The notes beneath the pieces were generated by a model. It worked only from the letters and a program-made list of their open reading frames with translations, did not search any database and was not told the origin of the DNA. This document shows, piece by piece, positions 9,085 through 17,556 of a DNA stretch of 64,000 nucleotides. Numbering within the stretch: the stretch's first letter is position 1; every line of letters starts with the position of its first letter. Origin of the DNA: Tsuneonella suprasediminis (lineage in GTDB: Bacteria; Pseudomonadota; Alphaproteobacteria; Sphingomonadales; Sphingomonadaceae); NCBI RefSeq assembly GCF_003605755.1, contig NZ_RAHJ01000021.1, positions 110,662-174,661 on the forward strand, in the 5' to 3' direction. A program made the translations under genes and the position numbers.

Positions 9085-10665
9085 ATGCCTGACGATACCG
9101 AAAGCAGCGGTGTCGTGCCCACCCTCGCCCGGTTCACACCGGGACGGCGGCTGTCGCTCACCCCGCGCCTGCTGATTATCAACCTGCTCCCGCTGCTGTT
9201 GCTGGGCGGCGGGGTGTTCTACCTCGATTCCTATCGCAAGCAGTTGCTGAACGAGCGGTACAAACTCGCCCGGATCGAAGCGCAGATCACGGCGGAGGCG
9301 CTGGCCGGGGCATCGCGCGAGCGACAGGAAACCCTGCTGATCCAGATTGGCAAGGAACAACATATGCGGCTGCGTATGTACGATGCACAGGGGCGCCTGT
9401 GGGCCGACAGCTTCGCGCTGGATGTGCCCTCCTTCGCGTTCGACAAGCCGGGGGACGAAACCTGGCAGGAAAACTTCGCCCGCTGGCTCGACCGCGCGGT
9501 GGATAAAATCGTCGGCGCGCCCCCGATCCCCGATTATGTCGAGCCGGACGAACCCAGCGCCGATGCATGGCCCGAACTCAAACATGCGCGCGAAGAAAAC
9601 CTGACGCAGATCCAGTTGCGCGATGCGCCCGATGGCACCCCCGTCATCAACACCGCCGCCCCGGTCGGCCTGCTGGGTGCGACACTTCTGACCACCCGCA
9701 ATGCGGTGGATATTACGCAGGAAGTGCGCGAGGCGCGTACCACACTGGTCACCGCGGTGGCGCTGGCGCTGTTTATATCGATCCTGCTGTCGCTCTATAT
9801 GGCGCGCACGATCGTTCTGCCGCTGCGCTTGCTGGCGCGCGCCACCACGCGGGTGCGACAGGGGCGCGAACGCTATGTCGATGTGCCGCGCATGCCCGCC
9901 CGGCGCGACGAGATCGGCCAGCTTGCCCGCGCGATTGCTGACATGACGGAGACTTTGCGCCAACGGATTGACGCGGTCGATCACTTTGCCGCCGACGTGG
10001 CGCATGAAATCAAGAACCCGCTCGCTTCGCTTCGCAGTGCGCTGGAATCGATGCAAACAGTGGACGATCCCGCCCTGCGCCGTCAGCTTGGCGATATCGC
10101 CGCGCACGATGTGCGGCGGATCGACCGCCTCGTGACCGAAATTTCCGAAGCCAGTCGGATCGATGCCGAATTGAGCCGGGCGACATTCGAGCGCATCGAT
10201 CTGGTCGAACTGATCCGCAACATCATCGGCAGCCGCGAAGCGCGGGACGAGAATGGCGGACGCCCATTGCTCTTTTCCACCTCCATGTCGGCCGCACCTG
10301 TGATGGGTGAGCCCGTGAGGCTGGAACGGGTGATCGAAAACCTGCTCGATAACGCGGTGTCGTTCTCACCCCCCGGTGCCTCCATCGAACTCGATCTGGA
10401 GCGGACGCATGACCGATTTGTGCAATTGTCGGTCAGCGATCACGGGCCGGGAATCGCGGAAGAATCGCGCGAGAAGGTATTCCGCCGCTTCCACTCGCTG
10501 CGCCCCGATGCGGAAGATTTCGGTCAGCACTCAGGCCTCGGCCTCGCGATTGCCCGCACCATTGCGGAGGCGCACGACGGCGCGTTGACGGCCCATAGCC
10601 GCATCGATGGCGATCAGGGCGCGCGCCTCGTGCTCGAATTGCCGCTGGCACCGCGCAAGCGATGA
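9085..10665 (+). CDS. chvG: ChvG-type sensor histidine kinase
   Basis: A 526-residue membrane kinase for the adjacent ChvI. The first transmembrane helix is at about 28-46 (LLIINLLPLLLLGGGVFYL), then a periplasmic sensor of roughly 165 residues. A second helix at about 215-238 (TAVALALFISILLSLYM) leads into a HAMP segment. The HisKA phospho-site is FAADVAHEIKNPLASL, and the ATPase domain has N-box NLLDNAVSFSPP, DHGPGIAEES and GLGLAIARTI. The DUF-like ChvG/ExoS sensor region binds ExoR in rhizobia; no exoR homologue lies in this window. The stop overlaps the hprK start by four bases (ATGA). Confidence 0.93.
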   Translation: MPDDTESSGVVPTLARFTPGRRLSLTPRLLIINLLPLLLLGGGVFYLDSYRKQLLNERYKLARIEAQITAEALAGASRERQETLLIQIGKEQHMRLRMYDAQGRLWADSFALDVPSFAFDKPGDETWQENFARWLDRAVDKIVGAPPIPDYVEPDEPSADAWPELKHAREENLTQIQLRDAPDGTPVINTAAPVGLLGATLLTTRNAVDITQEVREARTTLVTAVALALFISILLSLYMARTIVLPLRLLARATTRVRQGRERYVDVPRMPARRDEIGQLARAIADMTETLRQRIDAVDHFAADVAHEIKNPLASLRSALESMQTVDDPALRRQLGDIAAHDVRRIDRLVTEISEASRIDAELSRATFERIDLVELIRNIIGSREARDENGGRPLLFSTSMSAAPVMGEPVRLERVIENLLDNAVSFSPPGASIELDLERTHDRFVQLSVSDHGPGIAEESREKVFRRFHSLRPDAEDFGQHSGLGLAIARTIAEAHDGALTAHSRIDGDQGARLVLELPLAPRKR

Positions 10666-11099
10666 ACGCCCCCATGCTCCATCAGGCAACCGCGGTCGCG
10701 ATTGGCGGGCGCGCTGTGCTGCTGGAAGGAGAACCGGGCATTGGCAAGAGCAGTCTGGCCCTGTCGCTGATCGATCGTGGCGCAGTTTTGGTGGGGGACG
10801 ATGGCGTGATCCTGTCGCGTCAGGGCGCTATTTTGTGGGCTGCCCCGCCGCCGCACACCGCCGGATTGCTGGAAATCCGCAATGTCGGGATTGTCACGCT
10901 ACCCACTGTCATCGCACAAGTGGCGCTGGCGCTGACACTGACGACAGATGCCCCCCGTTATATCGAGCGGGCCGGAGAGGCGACACGTGGCGATCTGCCG
11001 ATCCCCCATCTGGCGTTCGATCCGCGCGGCCCGGCCAGCGCCGTTCGCGCCGAATATGCCCTTGCACTGCATGGATTGCCCCGAACCGAAACGGCCTGA
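10662..11099 (+). CDS. hprK: HPr kinase/phosphorylase, short alphaproteobacterial form
   Basis: 145 residues covering only the C-terminal kinase domain of HprK; the N-terminal domain of Firmicute enzymes (about 310 residues) is absent, as is usual in alphaproteobacteria. The P-loop is GEPGIGKSSLAL (about 23-34), then LVGDDGVIL, and the family signature GLLEIRNVGIV near residue 68. It should phosphorylate and dephosphorylate a serine of HPr using ATP. Its likely target, an HPr with a conserved GGSILGL serine site, is encoded three genes downstream. Translation is coupled to chvG by an ATGA overlap. Confidence 0.92.
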   Translation: MNAPMLHQATAVAIGGRAVLLEGEPGIGKSSLALSLIDRGAVLVGDDGVILSRQGAILWAAPPPHTAGLLEIRNVGIVTLPTVIAQVALALTLTTDAPRYIERAGEATRGDLPIPHLAFDPRGPASAVRAEYALALHGLPRTETA

Positions 11100-11146
11100 C
11101 TGCAACGGCTTCCAAAGCGTCGCGCGTTCGCGCAAGGTAGTTAACG

Positions 11147-12076
11147 ATGACGAACGAATCGAATCTCTCAGGCCCTGCGTCCGGGCAGGAAGTCATGCTT
11201 GTCACCGGCCTTTCCGGCGCGGGCAAGACAACCACCTTGCGGGTTCTCGAAGACCTTGGCTGGGAAGCAATCGACAACTTCCCCATTCGCCTGCTCGAAC
11301 GGCTGATCGGCAAGAGTCTGGGGGAAGAGGCGCCATCACGCCTCGCCATCGGTTTCGATTCGCGGACCCGCGGGTTCAATCCCGAAGAAATTATCGATCT
11401 GGCTAAACAGCTTACCACTCAGGACGGGGTGGAAATTTCTACTCTCTTCCTCGATTGCAGCGGCGCCGAACTGGAGCGGCGATACAATGAAACCCGCCGC
11501 CGCCATCCGATGGCGATGGGCCGCCCGGTGATCGACGCGATTCGGGCCGAACGCGAACTGCTCGCGCCGCTCCGGCGCTGGTCGGACATGGTGATCGACA
11601 CCACCGCGCTGACCACCAACGATTTGCAGCAGGCGATCCGCCAGCGGTTTGCCGGCGCACCAAGCGACGAGATAAGCATAACTGTCTCCAGCTTCGGCTT
11701 TGCCCGCGGGATGCCGCCGCTGTCCGATCTGGTGTTCGACATGCGCTTTCTCGATAACCCCCACTGGGTCGACGGATTGCGTGAAAAGACGGGACTGGAT
11801 CACGACGTCTCGGCGCACATCATGGCAGATCCCGCGTGGGATGAGGCATTCTCTCGCATTCGCGACCTGATCCTGATGCTGCTGCCGCGCTATGCCGCAC
11901 AGGGGAAGGCGCACGTCAACCTTGCCTTTGGCTGCACCGGCGGGCGGCATCGTTCGGTTCACACTGCGGAAGCCATCGCTCAGGTCTTGCGCGACAGCGG
12001 ATTTTCGCCCACTGTCATTCATCGCAACCTGGGATCGCGGGCTGCCGATCAGATTGAAGGCACGCCACAGACATGA
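11147..12076 (+). CDS. rapZ: RNase adapter protein RapZ
   Basis: A 309-residue nucleotide-binding protein. The N-terminal P-loop is GLSGAGKTTTL (about 21-31), followed by EAIDNFP, the RapZ/YvcJ signature. The C-terminal domain carries FGCTGGRHRSVH, the conserved binding pocket of the family. In enterobacteria RapZ guides RNase E to a small RNA controlling GlmS; in alphaproteobacteria its target is not established, and its place between hprK and the EIIA gene suggests a link to PTS signalling. It follows hprK by 47 bp, with AAGG upstream of the ATG. Confidence 0.93.
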   Translation: MTNESNLSGPASGQEVMLVTGLSGAGKTTTLRVLEDLGWEAIDNFPIRLLERLIGKSLGEEAPSRLAIGFDSRTRGFNPEEIIDLAKQLTTQDGVEISTLFLDCSGAELERRYNETRRRHPMAMGRPVIDAIRAERELLAPLRRWSDMVIDTTALTTNDLQQAIRQRFAGAPSDEISITVSSFGFARGMPPLSDLVFDMRFLDNPHWVDGLREKTGLDHDVSAHIMADPAWDEAFSRIRDLILMLLPRYAAQGKAHVNLAFGCTGGRHRSVHTAEAIAQVLRDSGFSPTVIHRNLGSRAADQIEGTPQT

Positions 12077-12152
12077 CGATCCCGCAACGCAGGAACCCGG
12101 CGTCACTCACGATGCCGCAATGGACACCACGGCAAGAATCCAGAGCTCACGC

Positions 12153-12584
12153 ATGATCGGAATGATCCTGGTAACGCATGGCCATCTGGCCGAGGAATTT
12201 GTGAGCGCGATGGAACACGTCGTCGGCCCGCAAGAAGCTGTGGCGACGATCTGCATCGGCCCGTCAGACGATATGGAAATGCGCCGCCGCGAAATCGCCA
12301 AGGCGATTGCCGATGTCGATTCGGGCGAAGGGGCGATTATCCTGACCGATCTGTTCGGCGGCACCCCATCCAATCTGGCGATTTCACTGCTTGATGCCGG
12401 GCGGGTGGAAGTGATCGCAGGGATCAATCTGCCGATGCTGATCCGCCTTGCCGGTGCGCGCAAGGAAATGGGCGTGATCGATGCCGCTTTCGCCGCGCGC
12501 GACGCCGGCAAAACCTATATCACTGTCGCCTCCGAATTTCTGCGTAGCGGCACCGCCGGGGCCGCCGCCGGGGGCGGCCGATGA
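12153..12584 (+). CDS. PTS EIIA component, mannose family (EIIA-Man/ManX type)
   Basis: 143 residues with the phospho-acceptor histidine in MILVTHGHLAEEF (His9 of the start used) and the family's LTDLFGGTPSN loop (about 70). No EIIB, EIIC or EIID is adjacent, so this is almost certainly a regulatory PTS protein taking phosphate from HPr rather than part of a sugar permease. An upstream ATG would add 11 residues; the start given matches the family's usual N-terminus. The stop overlaps the HPr start (ATGA). The C-terminus ends in a glycine/alanine-rich tail (TAGAAAGGGR). EI would have to be encoded elsewhere. Confidence 0.9.
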   Translation: MIGMILVTHGHLAEEFVSAMEHVVGPQEAVATICIGPSDDMEMRRREIAKAIADVDSGEGAIILTDLFGGTPSNLAISLLDAGRVEVIAGINLPMLIRLAGARKEMGVIDAAFAARDAGKTYITVASEFLRSGTAGAAAGGGR

Positions 12585-12859
12585 ACGCGGTGCGGCGAAC
12601 CTGCACCATCGTTAATCAGCGGGGTCTCCATGCCCGTGCCAGTGCCAAATTCGTCAACGCGGTCAGCGAATTGCCCGGTGGGTGCTCAGTCAAGGTCGCG
12701 CGCGAAGGCAACGAAGCCGCGGGCGGCTCGATCCTTGGCCTGATGATGCTCGGCGCGGCCCGTGGCGATACAGTCGATGTGATCGTGGAAGGGGAACAGG
12801 CCGATCAGGTGCTCGATAGCCTCTGCGCTCTGATCGACAGCGGTTTCGGCGAGGACTGA
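12581..12859 (+). CDS. ptsH: HPr phosphocarrier protein
   Basis: A 92-residue HPr. The EI-dependent phospho-histidine is His17 in QRGLHARAS. The regulatory serine is in GGSILGLMML (Ser50), the site phosphorylated by HprK, whose gene lies upstream in the same operon. Together these show a complete HprK-HPr switch. Overlaps bind it to both neighbours: ATGA with EIIA upstream and TGATG with the methyltransferase downstream. With no permease here, the relay probably reads out carbon/nitrogen status towards ChvGI or metabolism; that output is inferred. Confidence 0.93.
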   Translation: MNAVRRTCTIVNQRGLHARASAKFVNAVSELPGGCSVKVAREGNEAAGGSILGLMMLGAARGDTVDVIVEGEQADQVLDSLCALIDSGFGED

Positions 12860-13689
12860 TGACGCCCGGCACCCGCCGCACGATTACCGGCTTTTCCAAC
12901 CCCACGGTCAAGGCGCTGCGCGCCCTGCGCGATAAGAAACACCGCAAGCGCGAGGGGCGTTTTCTGGCAGAAGGGCTACGCCTGCTGACCGATGCGCGTG
13001 AATGCGGGCGGCTGCCCGAAACATTGGTGATGGCCACCGGGCGCGACCCGCATCCCCTGCTCGACGCGCTGGAAGCGGACGTACTGGCCGCAGGCGGTGA
13101 CGTGATCGAAACCGGGGTCGATATCCTTTCCAAAATCACCGGCAAGGACAACCCGCAGGCTGTGGCCGGGGTGTTCGCGGAATTCGATACTACGCTGGAA
13201 CGGATCGACCGGAGCGCCGCGCCGATATGGCTGGTGGCGCAGGCGCTGCGCGATCCCGGCAATCTTGGCACGATGCTCCGCACGGCGGACGCGGTCGGTG
13301 CGGGCGGCCTGATCCTCATCGACGATTGCGCCGATCCGTTTTCAGTCGAAGCGGTGCGCGCCAGCATGGGCGCGGTATTCACTCAGGCCATCGCACAGGC
13401 CCGGTGGGACGATTTCATTGCCTGGCTATGCGGCGGGCCGGGTTCGGAACAGGGCGGGCAACTGGTCGCCGCGTCGCTGCGCGATGCCGTGCCCTATCGC
13501 GGTGCGGCCTATGCTGCACCCTGTTTTCTGCTGGTAGGCAACGAATCGCGCGGCCTGCCTGAAGAATACGAAATGGCCTGCGATCTGCGCGTGACGATGC
13601 CGATGCGCGGCCGGGCGGACAGTCTCAACGCAGCAGTCGCCGGTGCAGTGCTGGCGTATGAAGTTCTGGCCTGTCTCGACCCGCAATAG
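12859..13689 (+). CDS. TrmH/SpoU-family RNA 2'-O-methyltransferase
   Basis: A 276-residue SPOUT methyltransferase. The N-terminal substrate-binding domain (about 1-110) includes SNPTVKALRALRDKKHRKREGRF split over two short stretches. The knotted catalytic domain has motif 1 at ALRDPGNLGTMLRTADAVG (about 131), motif 2 at LVGNESRGLPEE (about 225) and motif 3 at VTMPMRGRADSLNAAVA (about 245). These bind SAM and methylate a ribose in rRNA or tRNA. The exact nucleotide cannot be told from sequence. It is the last gene of the PTS operon, coupled to ptsH by a one-base overlap; a functional link to PTS is doubtful. Confidence 0.9.
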   Translation: MTPGTRRTITGFSNPTVKALRALRDKKHRKREGRFLAEGLRLLTDARECGRLPETLVMATGRDPHPLLDALEADVLAAGGDVIETGVDILSKITGKDNPQAVAGVFAEFDTTLERIDRSAAPIWLVAQALRDPGNLGTMLRTADAVGAGGLILIDDCADPFSVEAVRASMGAVFTQAIAQARWDDFIAWLCGGPGSEQGGQLVAASLRDAVPYRGAAYAAPCFLLVGNESRGLPEEYEMACDLRVTMPMRGRADSLNAAVAGAVLAYEVLACLDPQ

Positions 13690-13704
13690 GCCAGCGGCGC
13701 GAAT

Positions 13705-14454
13705 TCAGGGCGCCGGATCGCGTTTCGCGCTGAGGCTGGTGAAGCTCCACTTCCCATCGCGGCTCGACGCCACAAGCCGGTAATCGTTGAGACTACGCAG
13801 ATAATCGGTCGCGATGAAGCCGGTGGTGCCATCGCGCGTGACGATCTTCTGATAATCGTCTTCCGGGTGAAGGTCCTCGGCCAGTGTCACGACATCCCAC
13901 GATATGTCTTCGAGCACTTTGCCCTTGCCTTCGGCCTTGTTCGGTTCGGCGGCGTGGATTTCAACTTTCTCGCCCACGACCATCATCGATTTGACCGGAT
14001 CGACCAGACCAAGATCCTGCGTGGCAAACCACGGCAAAGTGATACCACCCTGTTTATTCACACCGCAGCCGAGCGCGGCGAGCTTGTCGAGTTCGTCCCA
14101 AAGGCTCCATTCGCGCTTCGATAATTCGGCGCGCAACTGGCCAGTGCCGGTGCCGCCGCCGAAATTGAGCTGCACATCGGGCGCCGCCAGCGCGACCAGC
14201 ATATTGGTGTCCCGCGCCTTCACCGCCGCGCGCAATTGCTTCAGAAAATCTTCCGCGCCGGGCACGTCTGTGCAATCATCCTGCGGAGCGAAAGACCCTT
14301 CGGCCAGTTTGGGTGCGGGCGTCGCGGCCGACCCATCGACCTTCTTGACGATGTCGGTCGCTGCTTTCTTGATCTTGTCCGAGGGCGCATTCTGCTGGCT
14401 GCACCCAGCCAGTGCCAAAGCCAGTACCGATGCGATGCCCAGAGCGTATTTCAT
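13705..14454 (-). CDS. lipoprotein with C-terminal SH3-like region
   Basis: A 249-residue exported lipoprotein: signal peptide ending in the lipobox LALAGC (Cys18), then a charged linker (KKAATDIVKKVDG). A middle region with DFLKQLRAAVKARDTNMLVAL (written here in full, just 20 residues plus one omitted) looks like a helical cap, and a C-terminal part with VGEKVEIHAAEP and KIVTRDGTTGFIATDYLRSL resembles a bacterial SH3-like fold. That points to envelope or peptidoglycan association. It is transcribed leftward after rmuC with a 37-bp gap, and convergent with the PTS operon. No specific family is assigned. Confidence 0.7.
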   Translation of the reverse strand: MKYALGIASVLALALAGCSQQNAPSDKIKKAATDIVKKVDGSAATPAPKLAEGSFAPQDDCTDVPGAEDFLKQLRAAVKARDTNMLVALAAPDVQLNFGGGTGTGQLRAELSKREWSLWDELDKLAALGCGVNKQGGITLPWFATQDLGLVDPVKSMMVVGEKVEIHAAEPNKAEGKGKVLEDISWDVVTLAEDLHPEDDYQKIVTRDGTTGFIATDYLRSLNDYRLVASSRDGKWSFTSLSAKRDPAP

Positions 14455-14491
14455 GTTCGACCTCTAGCGGCCAATCGCTGCTCGATTCAAC

Positions 14492-15937
14492 CTATTCTTC
14501 GCCGTCCTGTGCCGTTGCGTCACTATCGGCTACTGTATAACGGGGTGCTGCTTCGACCAGCGGGACATCGTCAATCTCGCGCTTGCCGATCTCGATCCCC
14601 TTTTCCTGCAATCGCTTACCAGCGGACAGGACATTGCGTTCGAAGCTGCCAACGAATTTGTTGTAGTTGTTGACCGCGGTTTCCAGGCCGCCGCCGACCC
14701 GCTTTAAATGTTCAGCGGCCACCGCCAGCCTGTCATACAATTCCGCCCCGGCTTTGCCGATTTCCACGGCCTCGCGCGCAATGGTATCCTGACGCCAGAC
14801 TTGCGCCACGGTCCGCGCAATCGCCACAAGATTGGTAGGTGTTGCCAACAACACCTTGTTACGGAATGCGAAATCCCACAATTCGGGATCGTGCTCCAAT
14901 GCAGCGGCGACGAAGTGTTCACCGGGCACGAACATCACCACGTAATCAGGCGCGTCATCGAACTGGCTCTGATACCCTTTCGAACCGAGCGTCTGCACAT
15001 GGCCGCGCATCGATTTTGCGTGAAGGTCGAGTTGGCGGGCCCGCTCATTCTCGTCATCCGCTTCGAATGCGGCCTGATAGGCGTTGAGCGATACCTTTGC
15101 ATCGATCACCAGCTTCTTCTGCCCCGGCACATTGACGATCGCATCGGGCCGCAGTCGTCCGTCTTCGGTATCGATCGAATGTTCAAGGATGAAATCGGTG
15201 TGTTCAGACAGGCCGCATTGTTCGAGCACGTTCTGCAACGCCCGCTCACCCCAGCGCCCACGCGCCTTGGGCGCATTGGTCAGCGAATTGCCCAACCGCT
15301 GCGCTTCACGCCGCACCTCTTCCTGACCACGCTGCATTTCGGTGATCTGCTGATAGAGCCGCCCGAATGCATCAGTGCGTTTTTCCTCCAGCGCGGCAAC
15401 CTGTTTCTCATACGCTTCCAGACGCTTGCCAACCGGATCGAGCAAAGCCCGGAGCTTTTCTTCCGACGATTTTTCCGAATGGCCGAACCGTTCATTGGCC
15501 CGTTCCAGAAACGCCTCCTGCGCCTTGGTCAGCACCGCAGAACCGGTGTTCTGGAATTCCTTCAACATCGCATCGCGCGCTTCGACCAGCAGACGCTTCT
15601 GCTCGTCGAAATTGGCGGTCTTTTCTTTCAGCGTCGCCAGTTCGGCATTGAGCGCGCCATTGGCCCGGCGCAGTTCGTCCATCGCCACCTCGTGAGCGGC
15701 GCGAGTGTCTCGCAGTTCGCTGGTTAACGCATCGGCGCGGCTCGCCCGCTCACGCGCCGCCTCCAGATCGGCGAACGTCCGCAGATGTTTTGCATCCAGT
15801 TCCCGCGCCTCAGCATCGCGCTCCGCATGGCGCGCCTTCCACTCGGTCACCGGGCGCGAACCGAAAAACCAGCCCGCCACCACGCCGATGACAAGGCCGA
15901 ACAGCAAAGCGATAAGAGCAAGCAGAGTCGGATCCAT
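14492..15937 (-). CDS. rmuC: DNA recombination protein RmuC
   Basis: A 481-residue protein with an N-terminal membrane helix (LLALIALLFGLVIGVVAGWFF, about 5-25 minus its first residue), a long coiled coil (about 40-200, rich in Glu/Arg heptads such as ELDAKHLRTFADLEAARER), and the C-terminal RmuC nuclease-like domain. That domain has RGRWGERALQNVLEQCGL, RPDAIVNVPGQKKLVIDAKV (the PD-(D/E)XK-like core) and YVVMFVPGE. RmuC limits inversions at short inverted repeats in E. coli. This is of passing interest given the inverted repeats here. It lies upstream of a lipoprotein gene on the same strand. Confidence 0.92.
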   Translation of the reverse strand: MDPTLLALIALLFGLVIGVVAGWFFGSRPVTEWKARHAERDAEARELDAKHLRTFADLEAARERASRADALTSELRDTRAAHEVAMDELRRANGALNAELATLKEKTANFDEQKRLLVEARDAMLKEFQNTGSAVLTKAQEAFLERANERFGHSEKSSEEKLRALLDPVGKRLEAYEKQVAALEEKRTDAFGRLYQQITEMQRGQEEVRREAQRLGNSLTNAPKARGRWGERALQNVLEQCGLSEHTDFILEHSIDTEDGRLRPDAIVNVPGQKKLVIDAKVSLNAYQAAFEADDENERARQLDLHAKSMRGHVQTLGSKGYQSQFDDAPDYVVMFVPGEHFVAAALEHDPELWDFAFRNKVLLATPTNLVAIARTVAQVWRQDTIAREAVEIGKAGAELYDRLAVAAEHLKRVGGGLETAVNNYNKFVGSFERNVLSAGKRLQEKGIEIGKREIDDVPLVEAAPRYTVADSDATAQDGEE

Positions 15938-16035
15938 TGCCGTACCTTATGCGGAACGGACCGGGAACGCCAGTACTTGAATCCGTCTACCCACAATCAC
16001 CGGCGGACATCGCGGAAAATTATGGAGTAGAAGCG

Positions 16036-16599
16036 TTACGCAGCGCGCAGTTTCTGCAACTTCTTCAACGCCATATTGCGCTTTAAGCGGCTCAGGTGAT
16101 CGATGAACAGAATGCCTTCGAGGTGGTCCATTTCGTGCTGGATGCAGGTGGCCATAAGCCCCTCCATATCCTCTTCATGGGTGACACCATCGATATCCTG
16201 ATAATGCACACGGCAAGTCGCCGGGCGATCGACATCGGCGTAGATATCGGGGACGGAGAGGCAGCCTTCCTGATAAGTCGCCAGTTCATCCGCCGGATCG
16301 AGGATTTCGGGGTTGATGAATACCCGCGGATCTTTCTTCGTTGCGGGATGGGTGTGCTTGTGACCATCGTGATCGCATTCGACCGGCGGCGCATCAGGGT
16401 CTTCCGGCTGCAGATCGATCACCAGCACGCGCAGCGGTACGCCTACCTGAATTGCAGCGAGGCCGATGCCGGGCGCATCGTACATCGTTTCGAACATGTC
16501 GGAGACGAGTTCGCGCAGTTCGTCGTCGAACTGAGTAACCGGAGTCGATACGGTCTTGAGCCGGGGATCCGGCACTTCGAGAATTTCGCGTATAGCCAT
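16036..16599 (-). CDS. def: peptide deformylase
   Basis: A 187-residue Fe/Zn hydrolase removing the formyl group from new polypeptides. All three motifs are present: [10 protein letters not shown] (motif 1, about 44), EGCLSVP with the metal Cys (motif 2, about 114), and [12 protein letters not shown] (motif 3, two metal His and the catalytic Glu, about 157). A His/Asp-rich insertion, [16 protein letters not shown], lies between motifs 1 and 2 near residue 79-94; it is longer than in E. coli Def and could bind metal. fmt, which adds the formyl group, is about 1 kb away in the opposite orientation, with recR between them. Confidence 0.94.
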   Translation of the reverse strand: MAIREILEVPDPRLKTVSTPVTQFDDELRELVSDMFETMYDAPGIGLAAIQVGVPLRVLVIDLQPEDPDAPPVECDHDGHKHTHPATKKDPRVFINPEILDPADELATYQEGCLSVPDIYADVDRPATCRVHYQDIDGVTHEEDMEGLMATCIQHEMDHLEGILFIDHLSRLKRNMALKKLQKLRAA

Positions 16600-16660
16600 G
16601 ATCGTCAGATAGGGGCTTGTTCGGTAGGCTGCAACTGTCGGTTCGGGGTCGTCTTTTTCT

Positions 16661-16791
16661 CACACGAAGACACAAAGGCACTAAGAAAGAAAAATGGCCT
16701 GCGGCGCAGCCGCTTTCATTGTCTCGTCGGTGGTGACAAACCACATATGTTACATTGGCACCACACCTTAGCGCCTTCGTGTCTTCGTGTG
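16661..16791. repeat. 131-bp MITE-like element with 25-bp terminal inverted repeats
   Basis: The ends are CACACGAAGACAC... and ...GTGTCTTCGTGTG. Over 25 bases the two ends are inverted copies with two differences (CACACGAAGACACAAAGGCA.. against CACACGAAGACACGAAGGCG..). The interior GCCTGCGGCGCAGCCGC is self-complementary. It fills most of the def-recR gap. A second copy in the opposite orientation lies between truA and the ZIP gene, sharing the interior (…AATGAAAGCGGCTGCGCCG…) and the GGTGCCAATGTAACA segment. Confidence 0.85.
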
Positions 16792-16805
16792 AAAACCTCT
16801 AACCG

Positions 16806-17402
16806 TTACCCCACTGGTCGCCGCGCCCGCAGCGCCTGCGCCAGAGTTCCCTCGTCCAGATAATCCAGCTCTCCTCCCACTGGCAGGCCGTGCGCCAGTT
16901 GCGTCATCCGGACCGGGAATTCTTCCAGCCTTTCAGCGATATAGTGGGCAGTAGTCTGCCCTTCCAAAGTCGCATTCATCGCCAGCACTATTTCGTCGAT
17001 CCCGCCCTCTTCCACCCGCGCCAGCAATGCGGCGATGTTGAGGTCTTCAGGTCGCACCCCGTCCATTGCCGACAGCCTGCCACCCAGCACGTGATAGCGC
17101 CCGGTGAATAGCTTCGCGCGGTCCAGCGCCCAGAGATCGGCCACATCTTCCACCACGCACAACGCGCGCTGATCGCGGCGCGGATCGGCGCAGATGCCGC
17201 AGGGCGCCTGCGTATCGACATTGCCGCATATCGGGCATTCGACCAGTTTGTCCTGCACTTCGATCAACGCATCGACGATCTGGCGCAACGCGGTTTCGCG
17301 CCGCTTTACCAGCCACAGCACCGCCCGCCGCGCCGAACGCGGGCCAAGCCCCGGAAGACGAGCGAGGGCCGAGGCGAGGGTTTCGATCTCTTGCGATGCC
17401 AT
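16806..17402 (-). CDS. recR: recombination mediator RecR
   Basis: A 198-residue RecR. The N-terminal helix-hairpin-helix is [17 protein letters not shown] (about 12). The C4 zinc finger is [16 protein letters not shown] (about 57-72), and the Toprim domain starts [14 protein letters not shown] (about 85) and continues VLGG and [18 protein letters not shown]. It loads RecA at gaps with RecF and RecO. dnaX and the YbaB-like gene that often precede recR are not adjacent. The gene is divergent from fmt. Confidence 0.94.
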   Translation of the reverse strand: MASQEIETLASALARLPGLGPRSARRAVLWLVKRRETALRQIVDALIEVQDKLVECPICGNVDTQAPCGICADPRRDQRALCVVEDVADLWALDRAKLFTGRYHVLGGRLSAMDGVRPEDLNIAALLARVEEGGIDEIVLAMNATLEGQTTAHYIAERLEEFPVRMTQLAHGLPVGGELDYLDEGTLAQALRARRPVG

Positions 17403-17556
17403 GTTGCCGGAGATAGAGCCGATTGCGAGAAATGAGAACCGAAAACCCCTCTCCCTTCCAAGGGGGGAGACGGGCGGGTTTTGCCAGGCGCACCTCTGGT
17501 TCGCCGCACACGCCTGCCCTTAGCCCTTCCCGTGCCGGAGGGAGGAGTATGAGAGT

